The notes beneath the pieces were generated by a model, which was not told the DNA's origin, did no database searches, and was given only the letters and a program-made list of their open reading frames with translations. Source: Sphingobacterium sp. FBM7-1 (GTDB lineage: Bacteria > Bacteroidota > Bacteroidia > Sphingobacteriales > Sphingobacteriaceae). From it: a stretch of 64,000 nucleotides of DNA. Positions 25,130 to 34,576 of this stretch are shown here, piece by piece (positions within the stretch are counted from its first letter, which is position 1; the number at the start of each line of letters is the position of its first letter). A program made the position numbers and the translations under genes. Where the stretch lies: positions 62,001 to 126,000 of the forward strand of contig NZ_JAJEWJ010000005.1 in the NCBI RefSeq assembly GCF_020687765.1, in the 5' to 3' direction.

Positions 25130-27793
25130 TTATTTGACGTCAAGAGTTAACGTTTTTCTTCCCAGCCGTCCGTTAAGATCTAACCCTTCAACTGTTAAAA
25201 GATATTGACCAGCCTCATCGGAAGTATAAAAGTCGAAAGTCGCTTTGCCATTTTCATCCGTTATGATGTTGGGCTCCCAATGGATGGTTATACGTAAATC
25301 TTGATTAAGTGTTGTTTCAGAACCAGGTTCATAGATAGGTTTGTAAAATGTTTTTTGGATATGCAGACCTTTTGGTTGTACCGTCGCGATACCCTTTGGC
25401 GTATAGCTTCGCATGGCGTCGGCTCCCGTTTTTGATGTAATGATGATGAGTCCGTTCCCACCGTAGGAACCATAGATAGCGGTATAATTGATATTACGCA
25501 ATACCTCCACACTTTGCACATCCATAGGGTTGATCATCGATAGCATGTCGTTTTCGACATACATCCCGTCTAGGATAACTTGCATTTCTCCGCCGCCGCG
25601 TGTGGTGTGTGGAATGCCATTTTGAAACATGACGCCCATCAAACGCCCATTTAAACACATTTCCAGCGTCGTGCACGTTTCCAAGTCTTCCGCCCCGATT
25701 ACCTGATCCGCGTTTCCGGGCCCATTGAGGTTCGCAGAACGCTCTGAAGCTTTATGTCTGGGGCTTCGAGCCGTCACGACAACCTCTTGGATAGCGATAG
25801 ATTTTTCCATAAGACCTTGTGCTTCTAGTCCAGAGAAGTATTTCTTACTATGCAGAAGCTCGTCTACGAAGGTTGTATTTACATTATTTTGTTCGCCGGG
25901 AGCATTTTTGTTAGGACCTATGGTGGGCGAGGTTTCTTCGGGAACAATAATGTCGATGTTGTTTCTTCCTTTTTCGTCTTTCGCAGTTATCAGGAATTTA
26001 ATACTATCTGGGAAAAATAAATTGTTGAATTCGAAATAACCTTCTTCGTTGGCTACTGTATCGATAAATTCCATAAAATTGTGCGTAGGCACAAGAACCA
26101 TATTAGCATTTGAAGCGGGTGCTTTTCTGCCAAGTTTTCTGGCTTGGCCTTTAATAGATATACTTTTTTCAGGAGGGAAAACGGGTTCGCTCACGTCCAA
26201 TGACGATGTGATGTCTATTTTCCGCCAGCCCTGTGTCAATAGCAGATCGTCTATGTCATTAACTTTTATTTTATCGTCGAAATAATAGCCCGGGTTCTCG
26301 ATGTATCCCTTTATATCGGAACTCAACAGCAATGATGATAGAATATTGGATACTATTTTGGGGTCGTCTTTTAATTTAGAGAGGTTGACCACCGAGGCAG
26401 ACAAGACCGTATTTCGTATACTATCCGATGGATTCCCTGTTTCCAGCGATACGGTTACCTTTTTTCTTTTCATGCTTGTGGGCGTGTCAATCTTGGCTGC
26501 CAAAGGCAACACGTCTTTCGCATTATAGATGAAAACGGGCCTTTCTATGAGCGGTTTTAGATCGTGGTTTAAAATACAGATGGTTATTATACCGTGGGGC
26601 AAATGGGTTTTAGGTAGAGAAAAGACTAGCTCCGATTTAGATGCAGGTTGTTTTGATGCGTAGTATACATTCCCCATATATTGTGCTACAAAATAGATTT
26701 CATTTCCGTCTTGCATATCCGGGCTCACGCCTACTTGCGCGAATAGTTTGTCACTATTTCCATTGTTCATTTGAATATTATAGCCGGATGAAACGGGTTT
26801 AGGAAGTTCAGATTTTATGGTGGATCCATCATCGAATGTAGTATATGCGACCATCGGTTCTGTATTATGAATAAACATGGGAGCGGAGCCCATACCCAAG
26901 ATATTGGTTTCGATGGTTGCTGTGGTGTCACCGGTAGCTGTCGATATAATGGTTCGGCTCTTGATGCCGAGGCCATCAGGTTTTAATGTTTTGACTGCAA
27001 GCTTATTCATGCTCCCGGTTAATAGATTTCCTCCTTCGGGGAAAAATTGTATGCTATTTTCTAAAGTCGTCGTGTTCGGTAGTTTGAAGATTTTCTCTAT
27101 TTGTGCTTTTGTCGCGTTCGTAAAACGAATAGAAAGTTTACCCTCGGCGTATTCATCTTTAAAAGGAATCGATAGCTGCCCTTGACCATCTGTTTTAACA
27201 CGTCCTCGTCTTAGGCTTTTGCCCGTAGGGGAGATAATTTCGTACCGGACCGCCTCTTCTACCAATGGAATGCCTTGGATATCCCGCAATTGGATGGTAT
27301 AGTTGCTATTGTCGAGGTAAGAATGGGAGAGAACGTTGTCTAATCTGCCGTTCGTAACTTGAATGTTCTCATTAAAAAAATAGGCCGAGCTATCATTGCG
27401 CATCCAATTAGTATAAGCCCGAATGCGGTATGTTCCTTCAATTAAGGTGTCGGCCAATGCGAGATCCCCCATGCCGAGGCCGGTTAGAATAGGAATCCGT
27501 ATACTCGATACAATTTCCTCCTTTGGGCTAATGAGTTCTACGTAAGCAATATTGCTAATATTGGATAAAAGATTATTTATTCCTACTGTCGTATAGGCTT
27601 TTAACCATACCGTTTCTCCCGCGGTATAGGAGCGTTTATCGATATGGAGATAAAGCTTTTCAATAGGTCGGGCGTCATGATATGTCTGGAGTTTAGCGAG
27701 AAGGCCGTGTAGATCTTGTGCTTTTATACCGATCGCTGATAGCGTTATAAAACATAATAAGAGAAGTTTCTTCACATGTATATAATTATTCAT
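25130..27793 (-). CDS. Large exported protein with MG2-type and TonB-plug domains, no barrel
   Basis: 887-aa secreted or surface protein. N-terminal signal (VKKLLLLCFITLSAIGIKA). The N-terminal half has macroglobulin-like modules: YLHIDKRSYTAGETVWLKAY is the typical MG2 opening and there are CarboxypepD_reg-like strands at about residue 540-600 (SIKGQARKLGRKAPASNAN). A TonB-receptor plug follows near residues 690-770 (MCLNGRLMGVMF, GEMQVILDGMYVENDMLSM, SVEVLRNINYTAIYGSYGGN), then only about 100 residues ending in a MG-like domain (TDENGKATFDFYTSDEAGQY). No 22-strand barrel can fit, so it is not a transporter on its own. Common but poorly understood in Bacteroidota. Confidence 0.85.
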   Translation of the reverse strand: MNNYIHVKKLLLLCFITLSAIGIKAQDLHGLLAKLQTYHDARPIEKLYLHIDKRSYTAGETVWLKAYTTVGINNLLSNISNIAYVELISPKEEIVSSIRIPILTGLGMGDLALADTLIEGTYRIRAYTNWMRNDSSAYFFNENIQVTNGRLDNVLSHSYLDNSNYTIQLRDIQGIPLVEEAVRYEIISPTGKSLRRGRVKTDGQGQLSIPFKDEYAEGKLSIRFTNATKAQIEKIFKLPNTTTLENSIQFFPEGGNLLTGSMNKLAVKTLKPDGLGIKSRTIISTATGDTTATIETNILGMGSAPMFIHNTEPMVAYTTFDDGSTIKSELPKPVSSGYNIQMNNGNSDKLFAQVGVSPDMQDGNEIYFVAQYMGNVYYASKQPASKSELVFSLPKTHLPHGIITICILNHDLKPLIERPVFIYNAKDVLPLAAKIDTPTSMKRKKVTVSLETGNPSDSIRNTVLSASVVNLSKLKDDPKIVSNILSSLLLSSDIKGYIENPGYYFDDKIKVNDIDDLLLTQGWRKIDITSSLDVSEPVFPPEKSISIKGQARKLGRKAPASNANMVLVPTHNFMEFIDTVANEEGYFEFNNLFFPDSIKFLITAKDEKGRNNIDIIVPEETSPTIGPNKNAPGEQNNVNTTFVDELLHSKKYFSGLEAQGLMEKSIAIQEVVVTARSPRHKASERSANLNGPGNADQVIGAEDLETCTTLEMCLNGRLMGVMFQNGIPHTTRGGGEMQVILDGMYVENDMLSMINPMDVQSVEVLRNINYTAIYGSYGGNGLIIITSKTGADAMRSYTPKGIATVQPKGLHIQKTFYKPIYEPGSETTLNQDLRITIHWEPNIITDENGKATFDFYTSDEAGQYLLTVEGLDLNGRLGRKTLTLDVK

Positions 27794-27959
27794 CGTTTAT
27801 TCTCGATTGGCTGCATGAATGATTTCATATTTTTAAGGTCATATAGGATATCCAGATGTCAACACTCGTATTCGTGTGTTGCCAGATGTGGGTATTTCCA
27901 TATCATATTAGGTGAAATTTGGACTCAAATTACGAAAAAACAGGATACCAAATTAATTT

Positions 27960-27992
27960 TTTGTTGAATATTAATCAACATCGGTATCTTTG
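27960..27992 (+). promoter_or_regulatory. Promoter of purD, start-codon proximal
   Basis: TTTG (27960-27963), 21 bp, TATCTTTG (27985-27992), then five bases to the ATG at 27998. Predicts a leaderless purD mRNA. Confidence 0.78.
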
Positions 27993-27997
27993 TGCAT

Positions 27998-29272
27998 ATG
28001 AATATCTTAATTATTGGTTCTGGCGGCAGAGAGTCCGCTTTTGCATACAAATTATCAAAAAGTCCAAAATTGGATCAATTGTTTATCGCGCCGGGCAATG
28101 CAGGAACGAGTGCGTACGGTGAGAATGTAAACTTGAAGGTAACCGATTTTGACGGTATAGCGTCCTTCGCCCTTGAAAAGCGCGTAGATATGGTACTCGT
28201 CGGCCCCGAAGAGCCCTTGGTAAAAGGTATTCATGATTATTTTTTGAACCGGGAAGATGTAAAGCATATACCGGTTATCGGTCCTCAACAGGAAGGCGCG
28301 CAGCTGGAAGGTTCTAAAGACTTTTCAAAAGAGTTTATGGTGCGCCATCAAATCCCGACGGCGGCTTATCGATCGTTCAATAAATCTAATCTGGAAGATG
28401 GATTAGCCTACCTAGAGACGCAGAAACTACCGATTGTTCTCAAAGCTGACGGCTTGGCGGCAGGGAAGGGTGTTTTGATTTGTGAGACGCTGGAAGATGC
28501 TAAAGCAGAGCTTAAGGCGATGATCGCCGACGCAAAGTTTGGCGATGCTAGTTCGGTAGTAGTCATCGAAGAGTTTTTAAGTGGTATAGAACTTTCTGTT
28601 TTTGTGCTTACCGATGGGGACTCGTACAAAGTGTTGCCTTCTGCGAAGGATTACAAACGTATCGGGGAAGGCGATACCGGACTAAATACCGGCGGTATGG
28701 GTTCGATATCCCCTGTTCCTTTTGCAGACGAAACTTTTCTTTCCAAAGTGGAAGAACGTATTATCAAGCCTACCGTAGAAGGCTTGAAGAAAGACGGGAT
28801 TTCGTATAAAGGATTTATTTTTATCGGTTTGATGAATGTGGAAGGGGAGCCTTATGTTATCGAATACAACGTACGGATGGGTGACCCCGAAACCGAATCG
28901 GTATTGCCGAGGATCGAATCAGACCTAGTCGACTTATTGGAAGGTGTAGCCAAAGGCGACCTCGCTTCGCGCAATTATACAGTTAGTCCTAAAACCGCGG
29001 TAACTGTTGTGCTTGTTTCGGGAGGCTATCCGGGCGACTATGATTCGGGTAAAGAAATAGCAAATATCGAGAACGTGGAAGACTCCATTGTTTTTCATGC
29101 GGGAACGAAACTTGTAGATGGCAAGGTACTCACTGCGGGCGGACGTGTTCTGGCGGTAACAACGCTTCAAGACAATTTGTTTGACGCATTGCAACAAGCG
29201 ACTGCTGATGCGGGAAGGATATTTTTTGAGCGGATGTATTTCAGAAAAGATATCGGGTTTGATCTCTTATAA
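27998..29272 (+). CDS. purD: Phosphoribosylamine--glycine ligase
   Basis: 424-aa ATP-grasp enzyme of purine synthesis, joining phosphoribosylamine and glycine. Start chosen at MNILIIGSGGRESAF; an in-frame GTG two codons earlier overlaps the promoter box. Seen: GPEEPLVKGIHDYF, GSKDFSKEFM, LPIVLKADGLAAGKGVLI (ATP-grasp), GGMGSISPVP, YNVRMGDPETESVLPR. Length and motif order are standard. Monocistronic, with tRNA-Glu following 174 bp later. Confidence 0.96.
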   Translation: MNILIIGSGGRESAFAYKLSKSPKLDQLFIAPGNAGTSAYGENVNLKVTDFDGIASFALEKRVDMVLVGPEEPLVKGIHDYFLNREDVKHIPVIGPQQEGAQLEGSKDFSKEFMVRHQIPTAAYRSFNKSNLEDGLAYLETQKLPIVLKADGLAAGKGVLICETLEDAKAELKAMIADAKFGDASSVVVIEEFLSGIELSVFVLTDGDSYKVLPSAKDYKRIGEGDTGLNTGGMGSISPVPFADETFLSKVEERIIKPTVEGLKKDGISYKGFIFIGLMNVEGEPYVIEYNVRMGDPETESVLPRIESDLVDLLEGVAKGDLASRNYTVSPKTAVTVVLVSGGYPGDYDSGKEIANIENVEDSIVFHAGTKLVDGKVLTAGGRVLAVTTLQDNLFDALQQATADAGRIFFERMYFRKDIGFDLL

Positions 29273-29399
29273 AATAGGCTGGTTTTTGTTGTTTTCTGGC
29301 GCAAATGGGAAATTAACACAAAAGTGCGATTTAAGATGTTGTTTTATGAAAAATAATCTTTTCAGATTCAATAGATTATAAAATAGATAGTCAAAATGT

Positions 29400-29430
29400 T
29401 TTGGTGATTTGAATAATGCTCTTATATTTG
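29400..29430 (+). promoter_or_regulatory. Promoter of tRNA-Glu
   Basis: TTTG (29400-29403), 19 bp, TATATTTG (29423-29430), 16 bp before the first base of the tRNA. Textbook fit to the phylum consensus. Confidence 0.82.
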
Positions 29431-29446
29431 CATCACCAAAAGCAAA

Positions 29447-29518
29447 GGCCCGTTCGTCTAGGGGTTAGGACGCAAGATTTTCATTCTTGAAACAGGGGTT
29501 CGATTCCCCTACGGGCTA
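29447..29518 (+). tRNA. tRNA-Glu (anticodon TTC)
   Basis: 72-nt cloverleaf. Acceptor stem GGCCCGT / ACGGGCT with one G-T pair, D arm with GGGGTTAGGAC, anticodon stem CAAGA / TCTTG around loop TTTTCAT (anticodon TTC), and T arm AGGGG-TTCGATT-CCCCT. Discriminator A at 29518; the 3' CCA is not encoded. The identity elements of tRNA-Glu are present. It sits directly before a minus-strand carbohydrate-utilisation locus. Confidence 0.96.
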
Positions 29519-29542
29519 CAGACTTAAAAGTCAAAACATACC

Positions 29543-29578
29543 AAAAGCTTGCAAATAAAATGTTTGCAGGCTTTTTTG
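29543..29578 (+). terminator. Terminator after tRNA-Glu
   Basis: AAAAGCTTGCAAA pairs with TTTGCAGGCTTTT (one G-T pair), 7-nt loop, then TTTTTTGTTTT. Its core resembles the hairpin at 38062-38096 at the other side of the locus. The remainder of the 205-bp gap holds a 10-bp direct repeat GTGAGTCATT. Confidence 0.8.
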
Positions 29579-29723
29579 TTTTATCGGTATCTACAAATTT
29601 TTCAATTTTTCCCAATAAAAAAGTGAGTCATTCGGTGAGTCATTTTTTTCTCCCACTGGAGCTGATTGCTGGAGGGTAAAAAGCTCTGACGATTAGAACT
29701 AACAAACTGGGAAAACACCCGGA

Positions 29724-31349
29724 TTAATATCCGGGGTTCTGGTTCTGCCTCAGACGGCTATTGATCTGTAATTCCGATAAAGGAATAGGCCACAGTTCAT
29801 TTACACCGATTTTAAATGCCCGTTTTTGATAAATAAGATACCCCTCTTCGTCAACATCAAAATCCGTATAATTGGCAGGCTCGTTGGTCAATTTCATCCC
29901 CGTAAATTGCCGGTTCAGTTCCTCGCCGGCTATACCCCAGCGTAGGATATCAAAATACCGGAGACCTTCGAATGCAAACTCTACTCTCCGCTCTCTTCTG
30001 ATAGCGCTCCGCAGCTCGGCTGATTCGGTTGTGGTAACAGCGGGCATATTAACATCTGATCTACTCCGCACCTTATTTATAGTTTGATCCAACAGTGATC
30101 GGTCAATTACGTCGCCTGCTTCAAGTTTAGATTCAAGGTAACCAAGTAGAACTTCAGCATATCTAATAAGAGGCCAGTTTGCTCCATAGTTCATAAGGTT
30201 TCCGTCAAATGAATCATCCATAAATTTTCGGATAGCATACCCGCTCCAGTTATACCGGTTAAAACGGTCAGGAGAGGATGTTCCCGGCCGGGAAATATAT
30301 GTCTGTCCTTTAAAAACTGATCTATCAGAAATTAATACAGTGTAATCCAGTCTAGGATCCCTGTTTTCATAGGGATTATGTACTTCGTATAACGGAGACT
30401 GTTCGATCGTTTTCCCATCTATACATTCAAAAGTTTTTACGAGTTCATTATAGGGAGAAAACTGATGCCAACCTCCCCACGTTTCCGGATAAAGATATTG
30501 TGGTAAAACATGTCCATAAACATCTTCCTTGTATTGAGAACTCAAAATAACTTCTTTACCACCACCGTTACCTAGTTGGAAAAGAGGTAAAAATTCAGGA
30601 TCTATCGTATAGACGTTCGCATCGATAATTGTTTTATAAGTGTTAGCTGCAGCATCCCATTTTTCCTCAGCCATAAGAAGTCGTCCCAATATCGCCAAAG
30701 AAGCTCCAGAAGTAATTCGTCCCTCTTGATCGGCAGGTCTTGTAACGGGTAATATAGGATAGCTTTCGAAAAGTTCTTTTTCCGCAAAGGACCAAACTTC
30801 TTCCTTTGATGCTCTCTCGACATTATTTGCCTGTTCTATGGTTAGGACATTTGTTATCAAAGGTACTCCTCCGTAATATAGGGCAAGGTTAAAATATTCG
30901 TACGCCCGAAGAGTACGGACCTCGGCGACCATAATCTCTTTTTCTGTTTCATCCATAGAAACTTGATCAATATGGTCCAGAAAATTGTTACATGCTGCTA
31001 TTTTTTGATACGAATTGGCCCAGTATGATGCAATCAACCCGTATGCAGAATTCAGCGTACCGTCAGTCACGCGGTCGGGAATTAATTCTTTTTCCGAGCC
31101 GTTTCCAGCCATTAAGTCGAGATATAACAAACTCCTTGGCGTCCAGAAATCTTCACCTTTCCAAAAGGCTCCTGTATTATAACATCCCATTAACGCGAGC
31201 AGCGCATCATTTTCTGTATTCCAAAATGTGTTATCAGAAACTGCATCCAGTGGATATTTTTCAAAGAATCCTTTACTACAGCTGGTAACCACTGCTACCA
31301 GCAACAATATCGATGATTTGGCAATGATGTAAATGTTTTTTAGCTTCAT
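29724..31349 (-). CDS. SusD/RagB-type glycan-binding lipoprotein
   Basis: 541-aa outer-membrane surface lipoprotein that captures glycan for the partner SusC porin. Lipobox region SILLLVAVVTSC (Cys near residue 24) followed by SKGFFEKYPLDAVSDNTFW, the classic SusD opening. TPR-like helices include AEVRTLRAYEYFNLALYYGG near residue 148, and the tail contains IRRERRVEFAFEGLRYFDIL and the closing LWPIPLSELQINSRLRQNQN, both SusD signatures. Starts 20 bp after susC, translated from the same mRNA. Ligand specificity cannot be read; the fucosidase nearby suggests fucosylated glycans. Confidence 0.95.
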   Translation of the reverse strand: MKLKNIYIIAKSSILLLVAVVTSCSKGFFEKYPLDAVSDNTFWNTENDALLALMGCYNTGAFWKGEDFWTPRSLLYLDLMAGNGSEKELIPDRVTDGTLNSAYGLIASYWANSYQKIAACNNFLDHIDQVSMDETEKEIMVAEVRTLRAYEYFNLALYYGGVPLITNVLTIEQANNVERASKEEVWSFAEKELFESYPILPVTRPADQEGRITSGASLAILGRLLMAEEKWDAAANTYKTIIDANVYTIDPEFLPLFQLGNGGGKEVILSSQYKEDVYGHVLPQYLYPETWGGWHQFSPYNELVKTFECIDGKTIEQSPLYEVHNPYENRDPRLDYTVLISDRSVFKGQTYISRPGTSSPDRFNRYNWSGYAIRKFMDDSFDGNLMNYGANWPLIRYAEVLLGYLESKLEAGDVIDRSLLDQTINKVRSRSDVNMPAVTTTESAELRSAIRRERRVEFAFEGLRYFDILRWGIAGEELNRQFTGMKLTNEPANYTDFDVDEEGYLIYQKRAFKIGVNELWPIPLSELQINSRLRQNQNPGY

Positions 31350-31368
31350 GATCGTTAGATAAATGTCC

Positions 31369-34300
31369 TTAAAAATTGATATTTAACCCAAAAGTATACA
31401 CTGCAGTGATCGGATAGAACGGAGTATTATCGCCTGTCCCTTGATTCATTTCCGGATCCCATCCCTTATAAAAGCTGTTGAATGAAAACAGATTTTGTCC
31501 GCTGAAGAATACTCTAAGTTTTGATACGTTCATTTTTCTAGTCAACTCTTCGGGAAATGAGTAGCCAAATTGAAGATTCTTCAGTCTGATGAACGACGCA
31601 TTTCTATTCCAGAAAGTTGAAGTCATGATTGTTCCCGAGCCCATATTCAGACTGGTCAGTTTTATATACTCTGCATTAGGATCTGGATTTTCCGGTGACC
31701 ACCTGTTGTCTGCTTGCCATTTTTGAATTTGTCCACCGTTGTAGAATGCAAATGCCTGATACGCTCCCATTTGACGATAAAATCCAGCTAAGCCGTGTAG
31801 CAATATGGAAAAATCGAACCTTTTGTAATCAAGATTAACAGTTCCTCCGTAACTATATTTAGGAGCGGTATTACCTATTATTTCCCGGTCATACGTAGGA
31901 TCTACAATTCCGTCTGGAACACCGTCAGGACCGCTGATATCGGCATAGCGTACGAATCCGGGTTCAGCTGAATATGGCTGTCCTGGATAATTTGCTATAT
32001 CGTCGTTATTTATAAATAGGCCATCTGCGCGATATCCGTATATAGCACCTATAGAACTTCCAACAAACAATCCTTTTCCAATGTCCTGTTGTAAACCACC
32101 CGCCAGTTTTTCTATACGATTATTAGTGTAAGAAAAATTGGGACTAATCGAGAGACCAACCTTACCTATCTGTGTGTTATATCGAGCCATGATCTCAAAG
32201 CCTCGATTCCGGACGGCTGCAGCGTTGACCTCTGATGGAGTTAAGCCCAGCACACTGGAAACAGTCAAGTTATAAAGGATATTATCTGTATATTTGTCAA
32301 AGTAATCTATCAAGAAATCAAGCTTGCCATTTAATATCGACATATCAAGTCCTACGTCAGTGACGGTGGTAGTTTCCCAAGTGATTTCTTCGTTAGCCAG
32401 ATTGACGAGGCGTGCACCCGGCGCGAGGACACCCCCAATAGGATAACCGTATCCCAAGCTTAGAACATTCTGATAAGGATAATTACCTATATTCTGATTT
32501 CCCAACTTCCCCCATGATACCCGTATCTTCAGATTGTCAATGCCCCGAACATTTTCTTTGAAAAATTGTTCTTCGGAAATACGCCAAGCTCCGGACACAG
32601 AAGGGAATATTCCCCATCTACCCGCTGCCGGAAATCTGGAAGTACCATCATATCTGGCATTAGCTTCAAAGAGATAACGATCGTCAATGTTATATTTTGC
32701 CCGTCCAAAGAAAGATCGTAAAGCCCATTCTCCAGCCGATCCTGAGGATTGCATGTTTGATGCAGCGCCCGCATTCAGTTCATGAAGGAGATTACTAGGG
32801 AAATTATCCCTAAAAGCGGACATCAAATCTGAACGATTCCTTTCCTCTGAATACCCACCTAAAAGATTTAGTGTATGGGTGCCAAACTGTTTGTCAAATG
32901 CTAATAAAGACTGTAGGGTAATTAGCGAATTATCTCCGGAGGAAACATTCAGATTATTGGGTCCAACTTTTTTGTTTTCGTCGAAAACGAAATCTGAGGT
33001 GAAGCTGTTGTCCGTATAACTTGAATAGTTATATCCTGCTTTGCCACTCCAGGTAAGTCCGGGGACTATTTCCCAAGCTAGTTCCGCTCCACCAAGGAAA
33101 AATTTGTTTGCTCGATTAATAAAGGATTCACTCGACATCCACGCCTCGGGGCTGTAATTATCTTGATACCCGTATGTACCATCACTTTTCCTGCCAGCAT
33201 AAATTGGCCCTTGCCGAACTGCAAAACCAATCATATGCATCATATCGCCATCAAAATGTTTCGGTTCCTTAGTTTTTGATGTATTTCCGTTTATGTTCAC
33301 ATTCAGCTTTAGGTTATCAAGTATCTCGCCGGTAAAATTTAACAAAAAGTTATAGCGCTGATAATTGTTTTTGGCAACAATCCCATCTTGATTTAAATAG
33401 CCAAGGGAGAAAAGATATGTAGATTTATCGGAACCTCCGGAAAAACCCAGATTATGATTTGTTTGAAAGCCAGAACCCGAAGTCAACAGGTTTTTAAGGT
33501 GGGGTACATCTGGATAATTATCCCTATCGACGCCCGATCGAAATTTCTCAATTTCCTCATCTGTATAGGTCAATGCGCGGCCCATATTGACATTTGCCTC
33601 ATTAAACAGCTCCGCATAATTCACAGAGCTCATGAAATCGGGTAGCTCTGTCACTTTCTGCACCCCTAATGTATTATTATAGTTCACCTTCAATCTCCCG
33701 CTAGACCCCTTCTTTGTTTCAATTAAAATAACACCATTCGCAGCACGAGTTCCATAAATCGATGCCGAAGCGGCGTCTTTTAACACCGATATACTCTTTA
33801 TATTATTGGGATCAATATCATTTATTGAAGCAGCCAAACCATCTATGAGTACTAACGGATCATTTCCGGCTCCGGAAAACGTTCCCATTCCCCTGATTCT
33901 TATGGACGCTCCATCGTTACCTGGTCTTCCGGCTCCCTGTGAGACAGTCACGCCTGTTGCGAGACCTGCAAGTGCTTGAGATGCCTGTGTAATGGGTCTG
34001 TTTTCTATATCTTTTTCAGAAACTGATGAAACCGCTCCCGTAAGATTCACTTTCTTTTCCGTCCCGTAGCCGATAACTACCACTTCTTCCAAACCTTCCG
34101 TTACGGGTAACATTTCTATATTAAAAAAGGTTTGGTCTCCTATTCTCAACTCAACTGGTTTGTAGCCCGCGAAAGTAACAGAAAGGATATCCGACGAACC
34201 TGAAAGCTCGTATTGAAGCGTGAACTCTCCTCTTTGGTCAGTTGATATAGACTTATTTGTCCCCTTTATCAATACTGTCGCAGCAATCATAGGTTCTCCC

Positions 34301-34431
34301 TTTTCATTTTTCACTAAACCAGAAATTGAGTTGTATTGCTGGCCATAAAGGTTTTGCACGAATATTAGGAGTAGAATAGCGACAATACGGTGCCATTTGA
34401 TATGGCTATATCGTTTAAAATTGGCAATCAT
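31369..34431 (-). CDS. SusC/RagA-type TonB-dependent outer-membrane transporter
   Basis: 1020-aa TonB-dependent transporter. A signal peptide (ending ..FVQNLYG before QQYN) is followed by a CarboxypepD_reg-like domain (GLVKNEKGEPMIAATVLIKG), a TonB box-like EEVVVIGYGTEKK, then the plug with RGMGTFSGAGNDPLVLIDGL and ISVLKDAASASIYGTRAANG, and a long barrel rich in aromatic strand ends. The SusC-specific plug motif is intact and the final strands end YTFGLNINF. Works with the SusD gene downstream. No ECF-sigma/anti-sigma pair adjoins it; an AraC-type regulator probably controls the locus. Confidence 0.96.
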   Translation of the reverse strand: MIANFKRYSHIKWHRIVAILLLIFVQNLYGQQYNSISGLVKNEKGEPMIAATVLIKGTNKSISTDQRGEFTLQYELSGSSDILSVTFAGYKPVELRIGDQTFFNIEMLPVTEGLEEVVVIGYGTEKKVNLTGAVSSVSEKDIENRPITQASQALAGLATGVTVSQGAGRPGNDGASIRIRGMGTFSGAGNDPLVLIDGLAASINDIDPNNIKSISVLKDAASASIYGTRAANGVILIETKKGSSGRLKVNYNNTLGVQKVTELPDFMSSVNYAELFNEANVNMGRALTYTDEEIEKFRSGVDRDNYPDVPHLKNLLTSGSGFQTNHNLGFSGGSDKSTYLFSLGYLNQDGIVAKNNYQRYNFLLNFTGEILDNLKLNVNINGNTSKTKEPKHFDGDMMHMIGFAVRQGPIYAGRKSDGTYGYQDNYSPEAWMSSESFINRANKFFLGGAELAWEIVPGLTWSGKAGYNYSSYTDNSFTSDFVFDENKKVGPNNLNVSSGDNSLITLQSLLAFDKQFGTHTLNLLGGYSEERNRSDLMSAFRDNFPSNLLHELNAGAASNMQSSGSAGEWALRSFFGRAKYNIDDRYLFEANARYDGTSRFPAAGRWGIFPSVSGAWRISEEQFFKENVRGIDNLKIRVSWGKLGNQNIGNYPYQNVLSLGYGYPIGGVLAPGARLVNLANEEITWETTTVTDVGLDMSILNGKLDFLIDYFDKYTDNILYNLTVSSVLGLTPSEVNAAAVRNRGFEIMARYNTQIGKVGLSISPNFSYTNNRIEKLAGGLQQDIGKGLFVGSSIGAIYGYRADGLFINNDDIANYPGQPYSAEPGFVRYADISGPDGVPDGIVDPTYDREIIGNTAPKYSYGGTVNLDYKRFDFSILLHGLAGFYRQMGAYQAFAFYNGGQIQKWQADNRWSPENPDPNAEYIKLTSLNMGSGTIMTSTFWNRNASFIRLKNLQFGYSFPEELTRKMNVSKLRVFFSGQNLFSFNSFYKGWDPEMNQGTGDNTPFYPITAVYTFGLNINF

Positions 34432-34576
34432 CTTTTAATCTTTTTTGTGTTAAGAAAAGCAGCTGGTATTACAGATCCATATGGATAAATCCAGAGCTAG
34501 AAAAATTATCAACGATGGAAAGAATTTAAAACTGACAATCAGCATACTAATCATCATGTCAGTCTCTCGGTTTATA

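Noticed and set aside
29519..29723. Integrated phage or island integrase after tRNA-Glu
   Set aside because: No integrase frame and no copy of the tRNA 3' end found; only terminator and a 10-bp direct repeat.
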